Shown one piece after another: positions 1-8,046 of a DNA stretch of 15,481 nt. The DNA is taken from the NCBI GenBank assembly GCA_900548855.1, contig URMF01000066.1, positions 1-15,481 of the forward strand, given 5' to 3'. Source of the DNA: an uncultured Eubacteriales bacterium. Lineage in GTDB: Bacteria; Bacillota; Clostridia; Lachnospirales; Lachnospiraceae. Every line of letters begins with the position of its first letter. The stretch's first letter is position 1. A program made the translations under genes and the position numbers. The notes under the pieces were generated by a model. That model did no database searches, had not been told where the DNA came from, and saw only the letters and a program-made list of their open reading frames with translations.

Positions 1-127
1 CTAAGCTCGAAAACACCTCGCTAAGTACTCAATGCAACCACTGGCGTTCTCAAATATCCTGCAAACATAAATTTGTTACATTTGCACAACTCACATTTTG
101 AAATAAAGAGTTTCGCAATTGCCTATA
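1..127. repeat. Truncated, diverged copy of a structured intergenic repeat
   Basis: This stretch aligns by eye with the right part of the element at 5793-5967, in the same orientation. Shared landmarks, in order, are the loop AAAACAC (10-16), CTAAGT (21-26), CCTGC (58-62), a CACAA block (86-90), TTTTGAAA and then GAGTTTCGCAAtTGCCTA. The loop sits in a weaker stem here: AGC (4-6) can pair with GCT (20-22) around two mismatches. GAAAT (100-104) can pair with AGTTT(C) (109-114), as the equivalent hairpin does in the second copy. The left arm lies outside the window. It is upstream of clpX and does not appear to code for protein. Confidence 0.6.
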
Positions 128-176
128 TGGTGAGGGGAGATAAAAGGATGGTTTTGTCTATAATGTAGAATCTTAT

Positions 177-206
177 TTGACGGAAAAATACAAGATTGCC
201 TAAAAT
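177..206 (+). promoter_or_regulatory. Putative sigma-A promoter of clpX
   Basis: TTGACG at 177-182 is followed after 18 bases by TAAAAT at 201-206, close to the vegetative consensus. It lies about 80 bases before the clpX start and just beyond the repeat copy, so clpX would have a leader of roughly 70 bases. The clpX ribosome site is GTGGAGG, about 7 bases before the ATG. Confidence 0.55.
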
Positions 207-285
207 ATACAATAGTAATTTTTTTTCAGATTTGTTATTATATATAGACAGGTAACTTATGAATACAAATAGTGGAGGATAATAC

Positions 286-1665
286 ATGAGCGATAATAAT
301 TTTGATGATGAACATAAGGATGATGGCTATGAAAAATACTGTTATCTCTGCAGAAGACCGGAATCTAAGGTGGGCAAGCTGATTTATATGCCAAATAACA
401 TAAATATCTGTCAGGACTGTATGCAGAAAACCTTTGACAGCTTTTCCGGCGGTGGGATGCAATTTATGGATTTGTCCAACATGCCGAATATGAATATGAA
501 TCAGTTTACGCCGGTGGATGATATTCCGAAAAAGCAAAAGGTAAAGAAAAAAAAGGAAAAGAATCAAAAGGAAGAGGAACCGGAGCTTACATTAAGTACC
601 ATTCCGGCACCTCATGAAATGAAGGCACAATTAGATGACTATGTGATTGGACAGGATTATGCGAAAAAGGTTATTTCTGTGGCAGTGTATAACCATTATA
701 AGAGAGTGCTGACGGACAGCATGGATGATATTGAGATTGAAAAGTCAAATATGCTGATGGTGGGACCTACAGGTTCCGGAAAAACCTATCTGGTTAAAAC
801 CATTGCCCGCATTTTAAATGTTCCCCTTGCCATTACAGATGCCACAACTCTTACCGAGGCAGGCTACATTGGCGATGATGTGGAAAGCGTTTTATCCAAG
901 CTGCTTGCTGCGGCGGATAATGATGTGGAAAAGGCAGAGCGGGGTATTGTATTTATTGATGAGATTGACAAGATTGCTAAAAAGAGAAATGCCAATTCCA
1001 GAGATGTCAGTGGAGAGGCGGTGCAGCAGGGACTGTTGAAAATTTTGGAGGGAGCCGAGGTTGAAGTTCCTGTCGGTTCCGGAAGCAAGAATGCTATGGT
1101 TCCACTCACAACAATCAACACGAGAAATATATTATTTATATGTGGCGGGGCATTTCCGGATATTGAGGATATCATTAAGGCTAGGCTGAATAAACAGTCA
1201 TCCATTGGTTTCCGGGCAGATTTGAAGGACAAATATGATAAAGATGCAAACCTGCTGCAAAAGGTAACGGTAGAAGATTTGAGAGAATTTGGCATGATTC
1301 CGGAGTTTTTGGGACGTCTGCCGGTACTCTTCTCCCTGCAGAGCTTAGACGAGGATATGATGGTACAGATTTTGAAGGAACCAAAAAATGCGATTTTGAA
1401 ACAGTATCAGAAGCTGCTTTCCTTAGATGGAGTGGATTTGCGTTTTGATGATAGTGCTTATCATGCCATTGCAAAGCGCGCCATGGAAAAGAAGACTGGA
1501 GCCAGAGCTCTTCGTGCTATTATTGAGGAATTTATGCTCGATATTATGTATCAGATTCCAAGGGATGATAATATTGGAAGGGTCACCATCACCGGAGACT
1601 ATATTGAGGGAACTGGAGGACCGCTTTTGGAGATGCGGGGTGTGCTGGCATTAGAGCAGGAGTAA
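286..1665 (+). CDS. clpX: ClpX-family AAA+ unfoldase, likely an orphan paralogue
   Basis: This is an ATP-dependent unfoldase of the Clp/Hsp100 family that in known members feeds substrates into ClpP. The N-terminal zinc domain has Cys19, Cys22, Cys42 and Cys45. A Lys/Glu-rich linker follows at about 81-98. The AAA+ core shows Walker A GPTGSGKT (160-167), pore-1 loop GYIG (193-196), Walker B VFIDEID (222-228), the IGF tripeptide used for ClpP docking (307-309) and sensor-2 GAR (405-407). At 459 residues it is longer than typical ClpX (about 420). The RKH pore loop of E. coli ClpX is not conserved: the equivalent stretch reads GSGSKNA (264-270). No tig, clpP or lon gene is adjacent. ClpX family membership is secure. 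That it is a second, specialised copy is inference. An A8 run at 547-554 lies in the Lys-rich linker. Confidence 0.92.
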   Translation: MSDNNFDDEHKDDGYEKYCYLCRRPESKVGKLIYMPNNINICQDCMQKTFDSFSGGGMQFMDLSNMPNMNMNQFTPVDDIPKKQKVKKKKEKNQKEEEPELTLSTIPAPHEMKAQLDDYVIGQDYAKKVISVAVYNHYKRVLTDSMDDIEIEKSNMLMVGPTGSGKTYLVKTIARILNVPLAITDATTLTEAGYIGDDVESVLSKLLAAADNDVEKAERGIVFIDEIDKIAKKRNANSRDVSGEAVQQGLLKILEGAEVEVPVGSGSKNAMVPLTTINTRNILFICGGAFPDIEDIIKARLNKQSSIGFRADLKDKYDKDANLLQKVTVEDLREFGMIPEFLGRLPVLFSLQSLDEDMMVQILKEPKNAILKQYQKLLSLDGVDLRFDDSAYHAIAKRAMEKKTGARALRAIIEEFMLDIMYQIPRDDNIGRVTITGDYIEGTGGPLLEMRGVLALEQE

Positions 1666-1772
1666 TACAGATGTACCAGAAGCTTTTAATGAATAATATA
1701 TGCAGTTTTCGAGGAAGCTAATATAATTGAGGTGTTTTGTTATATAATGTTTTGATATAGGAGGTAATAGAA

Positions 1773-3152
1773 ATGGATCGGAGAAATGCGTGGAAAGACT
1801 ATGACAAGAAGGAAGTAAAGGAGCTGGAAAAGCTTTGCAAGGAATACCGTAAATTTCTTGACCATGGCAAGACGGAGAGAGAATGTGTAAGGTATATTGT
1901 GAAAATGGCGGAAGAAGCGGGCTATCGTGATTTTGAAGAGGTGAAAAGATCCGGTAAAGGCTTAAAGACTGGAGATAAGGTGTATGCCGTTAATATGAAG
2001 AAGGCAATTGCCCTGTTCCAGATTGGAAAGAGACCGGTTACAGAGGGCATGAATATTTTAGGGGCGCATATTGATTCCCCAAGAATGGATGTAAAGCAGA
2101 ATCCATTATATGAGGATACGGATTTAGCATATTTAGACACGCATTACTATGGCGGAATTAAAAAATACCAATGGGTGACGCTTCCGCTTGCCATCCACGG
2201 TGTGGTTGCGAAAAAAAATGGAGAGGTAGTGGATATTGTAATTGGTGAGGATGAAAAGGATCCGGTTTTCTGCGTGACCGATTTGTTAATCCACCTGGCA
2301 GGGGAGCAGATGGAAAAGAAAGCATCCAAGGTGCTGGAGGGCGAGCAGCTTGACATTCTGGTGGGCAGCAGACCCCTTCCAAAGGAGGAGAAAGAACCTG
2401 TAAAGAAGATGATTCTTTCAATTCTGAAAAAGAAATATGGCATGGAGGAAGAGGATTTTCTCTCAGCAGAATTAGAGATTGTCCCTGCAGGAAAGGCGAA
2501 GGATGCTGGTTTTGACTCTTCCATGATTATGGCATATGGACAGGATGACAGGGTGTGCGCATATACCTCTGCTGCTGCGATGCTTGAAATGGGAGAACTG
2601 AACAGAACAGCATGTTGTCTGTTAGTGGATAAGGAAGAGATTGGTTCCGTAGGTGCTACTGGAATGCAGTCCAAATTCTTTGAGAATACGGTGGCAGAGC
2701 TGATGGATGCCTGTGGTGAATATTCTGAGCTTAAATTAAAGAAATGTCTGGCAGCCTCCTATATGCTGTCTTCGGATGTATCTGCAGCCTATGACCCAGG
2801 CTTTGCAAGTGCTTTTGAAAAGAAAAACTGTGCTTATTTTGGAAGAGGTGTGGTGTTTAATAAGTTTACAGGTTCCAGAGGAAAATCCGGTTCCAATGAT
2901 GCCAATGCAGAGTATATTGGAAAGCTTCGCAAAATTATGGATGACAACAAGGTTGCATTTCAGACGGCAGAGCTTGGAAAGGTTGATATTGGCGGCGGTG
3001 GAACAATCGCTTATATTCTGTCCTTATATGGAATGAATGTCATTGACAGCGGTGTGGCGGTACTCAATATGCATGCACCATGGGAGATTACCAGCAAGGC
3101 AGATGTATATGAGGCATTAAAGGCATATAAGGCATTTTTGAAGGACGCATAA
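1773..3152 (+). CDS. M18 family aminopeptidase (first copy)
   Basis: This is a cytoplasmic di-zinc aminopeptidase of family M18, whose members remove N-terminal residues, often acidic ones, from peptides. Candidate metal and catalytic residues are all present in family order: His99-x-Asp101 in GAHIDSP, Asp258/259 in GQDDR, Glu288-Glu289 in DKEEIGS, Asp335 in SSDVSAAYDP, and His434 in NMHAPWE. Length (459) is normal for the family. The start is supported by AGGAGG seven to eight bases upstream. The 107-base gap after clpX contains AT-rich stretches with TATAAT matches but no convincing -35, so the gene may have its own promoter or be read from clpX. It ends 24 bases before the next gene, a secreted protease, which suggests joint peptide breakdown. 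Substrate specificity is not readable from sequence. The closest named type would be the clostridial ApeA/PepC-like aspartyl aminopeptidases. Confidence 0.9.
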   Translation: MDRRNAWKDYDKKEVKELEKLCKEYRKFLDHGKTERECVRYIVKMAEEAGYRDFEEVKRSGKGLKTGDKVYAVNMKKAIALFQIGKRPVTEGMNILGAHIDSPRMDVKQNPLYEDTDLAYLDTHYYGGIKKYQWVTLPLAIHGVVAKKNGEVVDIVIGEDEKDPVFCVTDLLIHLAGEQMEKKASKVLEGEQLDILVGSRPLPKEEKEPVKKMILSILKKKYGMEEEDFLSAELEIVPAGKAKDAGFDSSMIMAYGQDDRVCAYTSAAAMLEMGELNRTACCLLVDKEEIGSVGATGMQSKFFENTVAELMDACGEYSELKLKKCLAASYMLSSDVSAAYDPGFASAFEKKNCAYFGRGVVFNKFTGSRGKSGSNDANAEYIGKLRKIMDDNKVAFQTAELGKVDIGGGGTIAYILSLYGMNVIDSGVAVLNMHAPWEITSKADVYEALKAYKAFLKDA

Positions 3153-3176
3153 CAGGAGAACATGGGGGGATACCGC

Positions 3177-5741
3177 ATGAAAAAGAGGATTTTGGCTGTA
3201 TGGCTGATGCTTTTTATAGTGCTAAGCTGTTCAGGGGTTACATTTGCAAAAGAAATCGGTACACAACCGGATGTTCGGACGGAGGAGTCTGGTTTTCCGG
3301 TTTCTTATCGTGGAGATACTGAGATAAAAATTGACAGCATTTCTACCAATACCATGCTTCGGCAGAAGAGCATACAGGCTCTGGAAGGGGCTTATATTTC
3401 ACCTTATGTGACATCTGTAAAGAATCAGGGAATTTATGGAACCTGCTGGGCATTTTCTCTGGTGGCGGCCTCGGAGGCAAGCATCGTCAAAGAGGGGCTT
3501 GCAGCAGAGGATATTGATTTATCAGAGTGGCATGTTGCCTACTTTTTGGCGAATTCGGTTACAGACCCCATGGGCGGGACCCGGGGGGATAAGATGACAA
3601 TAAACGGAAGCTATCTGATGGAGGGAGCAAACCAGCAGATGGCGACCTACAGGGTGGCTGATTGGTACGGGCTGGTGAATGAAGAGACAGCTCCATATTC
3701 TGCAGTGTGTTCGGATTCTTCTGCAGTACTGCCGTCATCTGTGGCATATGACAAGGATGTAGTACATTTGGAAAATGCATACTGGGTAGCCATGAAGGAC
3801 CAGAACATAATTAAGCAGCTCATTAAAGAATACGGTGCCTGTGGAGCATCTTACCACAGTGAAGATGCATATTATAATACATCGCTTCCCTATAATACAG
3901 AGGTGGCAGAATACTGTCCGGATAATGTGGCATCTAATCACGGTATCACTATTGTGGGATGGGATGACAGCTACAGCAGGGATAATTTTGGAACGGAAAA
4001 GCCTGAGTCTGACGGCGCATGGTACTGTAAAAACAGCTGGGGCGGACAATGGGGAAAAGACGGATACTTTTGGATTTCCTATGAGGATGTGCCGCTTCAA
4101 AACGGCGTTGGCTTTTTTTACGACTATGGAGCTGCAGATAATTATGACCATAATTACCAGTACGACGGCGGAGCATGGGGAAATTATTACATGAACTGCA
4201 AATATGAGGCGAATATATATAAGGCTCAAGGATATGAACAGTTGAAGGCCGTGGGGTTTTACACCCGGAATGTGCAGTATAATTGTACCGTATACATATA
4301 TAAAAACTGTGAAGAGGGTAACCCTATATCCGGTGAACTGGTGGCGGAAAAAACAGCAGACCAGCTTTATGCAGGTTTTCATACAGTGGAACTGGATGAG
4401 GGGATTGTACTAAGCCGGGGGGAGAGTTTTTCTGTGGTAATCTGCCAGACTACGGCAGAGGGTGGATATGTGGAGATTTCCGTTGACAGTACCACCTCCC
4501 GGAGTGACAGCTGGTGTGTGAATACATCAGCGGCAGAAGCAGGACAGAGCTTTATCAGTGCCAGCGGAACAACTTGGCGAGATATCAGTGCCGCCAAGGA
4601 AGAAAACTGCCGCATTAAAGCATATACGGATGATTTGACTCCGGTTACCAATATTAAGCTGAGTCATTCCAGTATTAATTTGGTGCGTGGAAAAAGTGTC
4701 CGGCTAAGTGCAGTGGTTACACCACAGAATGCATATAATAAGGAGCTTGAATGGATTTCCGGTGATACGGATATTGCGGCGGTTTCGGAACAGGGGCAGG
4801 TAACCGGAACAGCGGCTGGAAGTGCGGTGATAACCTGCAGGGCAAAAGATGGCAGCGGTGTACAAAGCACCTGTGTAGTTACGGTATTGCAGCCTGTGAC
4901 AAGCATAACCTTAAGTGCGTCAGATATGGCATTGCAGGTGGGAGAAACCGCAATGCTGACAGCCGGGATACTGCCATTGAATGCCTCTGATAAATCGGTG
5001 GCTTGGTCCAGCAGTAACAGTCAGGTGGCAGTAGTTTCAGACAGTGGTGTGGTAACTGCGGCTGGAATTGGAAAGGCGGTAATCACCTGCAAGGCGAAGG
5101 ACGGAAGCGGTATTATGAAAAGCTGTACTGTTGCAGTGCGTGAAAAGGTGGTCAGCTATAAAAAGGGAACCATATTAACCGATTCCCTGACCCGGGCAAA
5201 GTATAAGGTGGTAAAGCCGGAAATGGAGAATGCCACAGTGGAATATGTGAAATCAACCGCAGCAGGGGTAAGTCTGACGGTTCCTGCCACGGTTAAAATC
5301 GATGGCGTTATCTATAAGGTGACCTCTATCAGGGCAAATGCATTTAAAAATAACGGTAAGCTTGTGAAGGTAAAGATAGGAGAAAATGTTACTACCATTG
5401 GTGCCGGCGCATTTTATGGATGCTCAAAATTAAAGAATGTGACTTTAGGCAAAAATGTGACCTCTATTGGAAATAAGGCATTCTATAAGTGTTTGAGGCT
5501 TACAAAGATAACGATTCCCTCAAAGGTAAAAAAAATTGGGAAACAGGCTTTTTATAATTGCAAAAAACTTAAAAATATTACGATAAAAACCAGTAAGCTG
5601 GCCCGTGCACGAATAGGCAGCAAGGCATTTAAGGGAATTCATTCCAAAGCAGTTATCAAAGTTCCGAAGAAGCAATTAAAGGCATATAAAAGAATTTTGA
5701 GAGCAAAGGGAATTGGAAAACGGGTCAAGGTAAAGAAATAA
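3177..5741 (+). CDS. Secreted papain-like (C1) protease with lectin-like, Big_2 and BspA-type repeat domains
   Basis: This is a predicted extracellular cysteine endopeptidase. Numbering here is from the upstream in-frame ATG at 3162. I prefer the ATG at 3177, because it opens a clean signal peptide (MKKRILAVWLMLF) and has a GGGGGA site six bases upstream, while the site for 3162 is too close. Catalytic residues are complete: Gln89 (VKNQG), Cys95 (GTCWAFS), His260 (SNHGI) and Asn291 (KNSWGGQWG). There is no I29-type propeptide. Residues about 345-490 resemble the lectin-like domain often attached to bacterial C1 peptidases. Two bacterial Ig-like (Big_2) repeats follow at about 494-576 and 577-660, each with an 'ITC(R/K)AKDGSG' block. 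Then come BspA-type leucine-rich repeats at about 720-825 and a very basic tail. There is no LPxTG motif. The domains suggest surface or glycan attachment. The target is unknown. Confidence 0.85.
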   Translation: MKKRILAVWLMLFIVLSCSGVTFAKEIGTQPDVRTEESGFPVSYRGDTEIKIDSISTNTMLRQKSIQALEGAYISPYVTSVKNQGIYGTCWAFSLVAASEASIVKEGLAAEDIDLSEWHVAYFLANSVTDPMGGTRGDKMTINGSYLMEGANQQMATYRVADWYGLVNEETAPYSAVCSDSSAVLPSSVAYDKDVVHLENAYWVAMKDQNIIKQLIKEYGACGASYHSEDAYYNTSLPYNTEVAEYCPDNVASNHGITIVGWDDSYSRDNFGTEKPESDGAWYCKNSWGGQWGKDGYFWISYEDVPLQNGVGFFYDYGAADNYDHNYQYDGGAWGNYYMNCKYEANIYKAQGYEQLKAVGFYTRNVQYNCTVYIYKNCEEGNPISGELVAEKTADQLYAGFHTVELDEGIVLSRGESFSVVICQTTAEGGYVEISVDSTTSRSDSWCVNTSAAEAGQSFISASGTTWRDISAAKEENCRIKAYTDDLTPVTNIKLSHSSINLVRGKSVRLSAVVTPQNAYNKELEWISGDTDIAAVSEQGQVTGTAAGSAVITCRAKDGSGVQSTCVVTVLQPVTSITLSASDMALQVGETAMLTAGILPLNASDKSVAWSSSNSQVAVVSDSGVVTAAGIGKAVITCKAKDGSGIMKSCTVAVREKVVSYKKGTILTDSLTRAKYKVVKPEMENATVEYVKSTAAGVSLTVPATVKIDGVIYKVTSIRANAFKNNGKLVKVKIGENVTTIGAGAFYGCSKLKNVTLGKNVTSIGNKAFYKCLRLTKITIPSKVKKIGKQAFYNCKKLKNITIKTSKLARARIGSKAFKGIHSKAVIKVPKKQLKAYKRILRAKGIGKRVKVKK

Positions 5742-5792
5742 AAGGGCGGATAACAAAAGGCATTTGTGGAACTCCCTGGTTTAAGCCATATG

Positions 5793-5967
5793 TTGTGTAA
5801 AATAAACAATTCAACGCAGGGCACGTTTGCACTACTTGTCGCTCGTAACAGTACATAAGGTGCCAAAACACGGCACCTAAGTGCTGACGGCTCCAAAATG
5901 CCCTGCTTATGAAGTTGCTTATTTTACACAATTATACTTTTGAAACTGGGGAGTTTCGCAAATGCCT
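5793..5967. repeat. Structured intergenic repeat with long imperfect inverted arms
   Basis: The outer arms are a perfect 13-bp inverted repeat, TTGTGTAAAATAA (5793-5805) and TTATTTTACACAA (5919-5931). Further pairing follows inward, including a perfect 8-bp block GCAGGGCA (5816-5823) with TGCCCTGC (5899-5906). The apex is a hairpin AGGTGCC (5858-5864), loop AAAACAC, GGCACCT (5872-5878), extended by CAGTAC (5849-5854) with GTGCTG (5881-5886). A second small hairpin, GAAACT-GGGG-AGTTTC (5942-5957), follows. The last ~100 bases match a diverged copy at 1-127. It fills the space between two convergent genes and codes for nothing evident. It could be a MITE-like element, a dispersed regulatory RNA or a bidirectional terminator. 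The sequence does not decide between these. Confidence 0.7.
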
Positions 5968-5991
5968 AAATTATTTATTAAAGTGAAAGGA

Positions 5992-7980
5992 TTATTTTGT
6001 CATCAAGGATAAAATTTCGTTGCTTCGTGTGATGAATTTTGTCATTGCCTCTGATTCTAACGGGGCATGTGCCAGCAGGGCGAGGTCGTACAGCTGTTCA
6101 CAAACCATGCCAGTATTTTCACCCTCCGGATTGTCTAAAATATACTGTACAAGGTTGTTATTGGCATTTAAAACCAGAGTCTGTCCCGAGCCGCCAAACA
6201 TGGATGGATCCATATTTCCCATCATATTGTACATTTTCATCATATCCTGCATTCTTCTTGTCTCTTCCGGAAGTGTTATCATGGAAGAGATGGAGGTGTT
6301 CTTAAGCTTTTCTACTTTTACCGTGAGTTTATCATTGTCCAGAGCTTTTTGGAATATTTCTGTCAGCTTGTCTGTAGTCTCCTTCAGCTCTTCTTCCGGC
6401 ACATCTTCCTTGAAGGTATTAGTAATGTCGGAATCAATACGGGTGAATTTCACACCATCATGTTTCTGCTCCTGATGTGTGATAAACGGAGTGTCAATGT
6501 TGTGGGTAAGAACCACGGCATCAATCCCCTGCTCTTTAAACATGTTAATGTATTGTGACTGTACCTTCTCGTCATCTGTATAGAATACGGTATTTTCGTA
6601 TTTTTCCTTGCCTGCCTCCAGATATTCCGGCAGTGTGAGGTATTTACCGTCAATGTTTTTATAAAGGATATAGTCTTTCATTTTGTCGTCAAATTTATCG
6701 TCCTTTAAGCATCCAAACTTGATAAATGGACTTAAATCGTCCCAGTAACCCTGATATGTCTCACGTTCGGTCTTAAACATTCCAGACAGCTTGTCCGCTA
6801 CTTTTTTGGTGATATAGTCCGATATTTTCTTTACAAAGCCGTCATTCTGCAGTGCACTACGGGATACATTCAGAGGAAGGTCCGGACAGTCGATGACACC
6901 CTTTAGTAGTAAGAGGAATTCCGGAATAACCTCCTTAATGTTATCTGCAATAAATACCTGGTTATTGTACAGCTTAATCGTTCCTTCCAAGGTATCATAT
7001 TCGGAATTGAATTTAGGGAAGTATAGGATACCTTTTAAATTGAATGGGTAATCCATATTCAGGTGAATCCAAAACAGTGGTTCCTTGAAATCCAAAAATA
7101 CCTTGCGGTAAAATTCTTTGTATTCTTCATCCGTACAGTCGTTTGGATGCTTGGTCCAAAGCGGTTTAGTGTCGTTGATTGGCTTTTCCTTCGGTTCTTC
7201 CTCTTCAGAGGCATCTTCCTCTTCTGAAGTATCTGTGTTTTCCAGAGCATCTGTATCTTCAGCAGACGATTCATCAGCAGTGTCATCCGATGTGTCTGTA
7301 ATGGCATCTGAATCCACAACATCATCTGAAGCTTCCTTTGCTTCATCTGCGTTTGTAAAATAAATTTCCTCCGGCATAAAGGAACAATATTTTTCCAATA
7401 CCTCCTTTACACGGTATTCGTTGGCAAACTCGTAGCTGTCTTCGTTAAGGTATAACGTAATCTCTGTACCGTGTACCTCTCTGTCACCTGTGGACATTGT
7501 ATAATCTGTTCCACCGTCACATTCCCAAAATACCGGTTCTGCGTCTTTCAAGTAAGAAAGGGTATTGATTGTGACCTTATCCGCCACCATAAAGGTAGAG
7601 TAAAAGCCTAATCCGAAATGTCCGATAATCTGGTCATCCGTTGCTTTATCTTTATATTTTTCTAAAAAGTCTGAGGCACCAGAAAAAGCAATCTGGTTAA
7701 TGTACTCATTGACTTCCTCTGCGGTCATACCGATACCGTTATCAATAAAGGTAAGGGTTTTATCCTTAGCACTGGCAATTACATCAATCCGGTACTGAAT
7801 ATCCTCCGGTTCTTCATATTCTCCAATCAGGGTCAGCTTGCGCAGCTTGGTTACTGCATCACAGGCATTGGACACAACTTCACGGATAAATATGTCGTGG
7901 TCAGAGTATAACCATTTCTTGATAATAGGGAAAATATTTTCACTATTAATTGATAAGCTTCCTTTTTTCTTTCTTGCCAT
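5992..7980 (-). CDS. htpG: Hsp90-family chaperone HtpG with an acidic interdomain linker
   Basis: This is a cytoplasmic ATP-dependent dimeric chaperone. The GHKL ATP-binding domain shows Glu34 and Asn38 (IREVVSNACDA), DNGIGM (80-85) and the lid glycine motif GHFGLGFYS (120-128). The middle domain has the conserved arginine Arg374 (NVSRSALQ), and a C-terminal dimerisation domain runs to the end. Between the ATPase and middle domains, residues 211-262 hold 25 Asp/Glu and only one Lys. This low-complexity acidic linker is like the charged linker of eukaryotic Hsp90 and is missing from E. coli HtpG. It explains the length of 662 against about 624. The ribosome site AAGGAG lies a few bases upstream of ATG. 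A promoter (8011-8039) and a perfect CIRCE operator (8047-8073) stand directly upstream, so HrcA repression released by heat is likely. Confidence 0.95.
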   Translation of the reverse strand: MARKKKGSLSINSENIFPIIKKWLYSDHDIFIREVVSNACDAVTKLRKLTLIGEYEEPEDIQYRIDVIASAKDKTLTFIDNGIGMTAEEVNEYINQIAFSGASDFLEKYKDKATDDQIIGHFGLGFYSTFMVADKVTINTLSYLKDAEPVFWECDGGTDYTMSTGDREVHGTEITLYLNEDSYEFANEYRVKEVLEKYCSFMPEEIYFTNADEAKEASDDVVDSDAITDTSDDTADESSAEDTDALENTDTSEEEDASEEEEPKEKPINDTKPLWTKHPNDCTDEEYKEFYRKVFLDFKEPLFWIHLNMDYPFNLKGILYFPKFNSEYDTLEGTIKLYNNQVFIADNIKEVIPEFLLLLKGVIDCPDLPLNVSRSALQNDGFVKKISDYITKKVADKLSGMFKTERETYQGYWDDLSPFIKFGCLKDDKFDDKMKDYILYKNIDGKYLTLPEYLEAGKEKYENTVFYTDDEKVQSQYINMFKEQGIDAVVLTHNIDTPFITHQEQKHDGVKFTRIDSDITNTFKEDVPEEELKETTDKLTEIFQKALDNDKLTVKVEKLKNTSISSMITLPEETRRMQDMMKMYNMMGNMDPSMFGGSGQTLVLNANNNLVQYILDNPEGENTGMVCEQLYDLALLAHAPLESEAMTKFITRSNEILSLMTK

Positions 7981-8010
7981 AAAAACATCTCCTTCATAAA
8001 ATATAAAAAT

Positions 8011-8039
8011 ATGATAGTATATAAGATTTAAAAAGTCAA
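8011..8039 (-). promoter_or_regulatory. Sigma-A promoter of htpG
   Basis: Read on the minus strand, TTGACT (8039-8034) is followed after exactly 17 bases by TATCAT (8016-8011). It lies between the CIRCE operator and the htpG start, giving a leader of roughly 25 bases. It is a near-consensus vegetative promoter, as expected for an HrcA-repressed gene. Confidence 0.75.
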
Positions 8040-8046
8040 GAAAAAA

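Noticed and set aside
1666..1772. Terminator after clpX
   Set aside because: The only pairing found is AGCTT with AAGCT across a loop of about 29 bases with no following T-run.
2147..2674. Antisense open frame (175 codons) inside the first M18 gene
   Set aside because: Low-complexity Ser/Phe-rich product opposite a well-supported enzyme. No start signal and no motifs.
3735..4382. Long antisense open frame (215 codons) inside the C1 protease gene
   Set aside because: It lies opposite a gene with complete catalytic motifs, has no ribosome site or recognisable domain, and its Ile/Val/Cys-rich composition is what complementary reading of this gene yields.
7118..7363. Ser-rich open frame opposite the htpG acidic linker
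   Set aside because: The Asp/Glu/Ser codons of the linker read backwards give Ser-rich runs. It is a mirror of the low-complexity region, not a gene.
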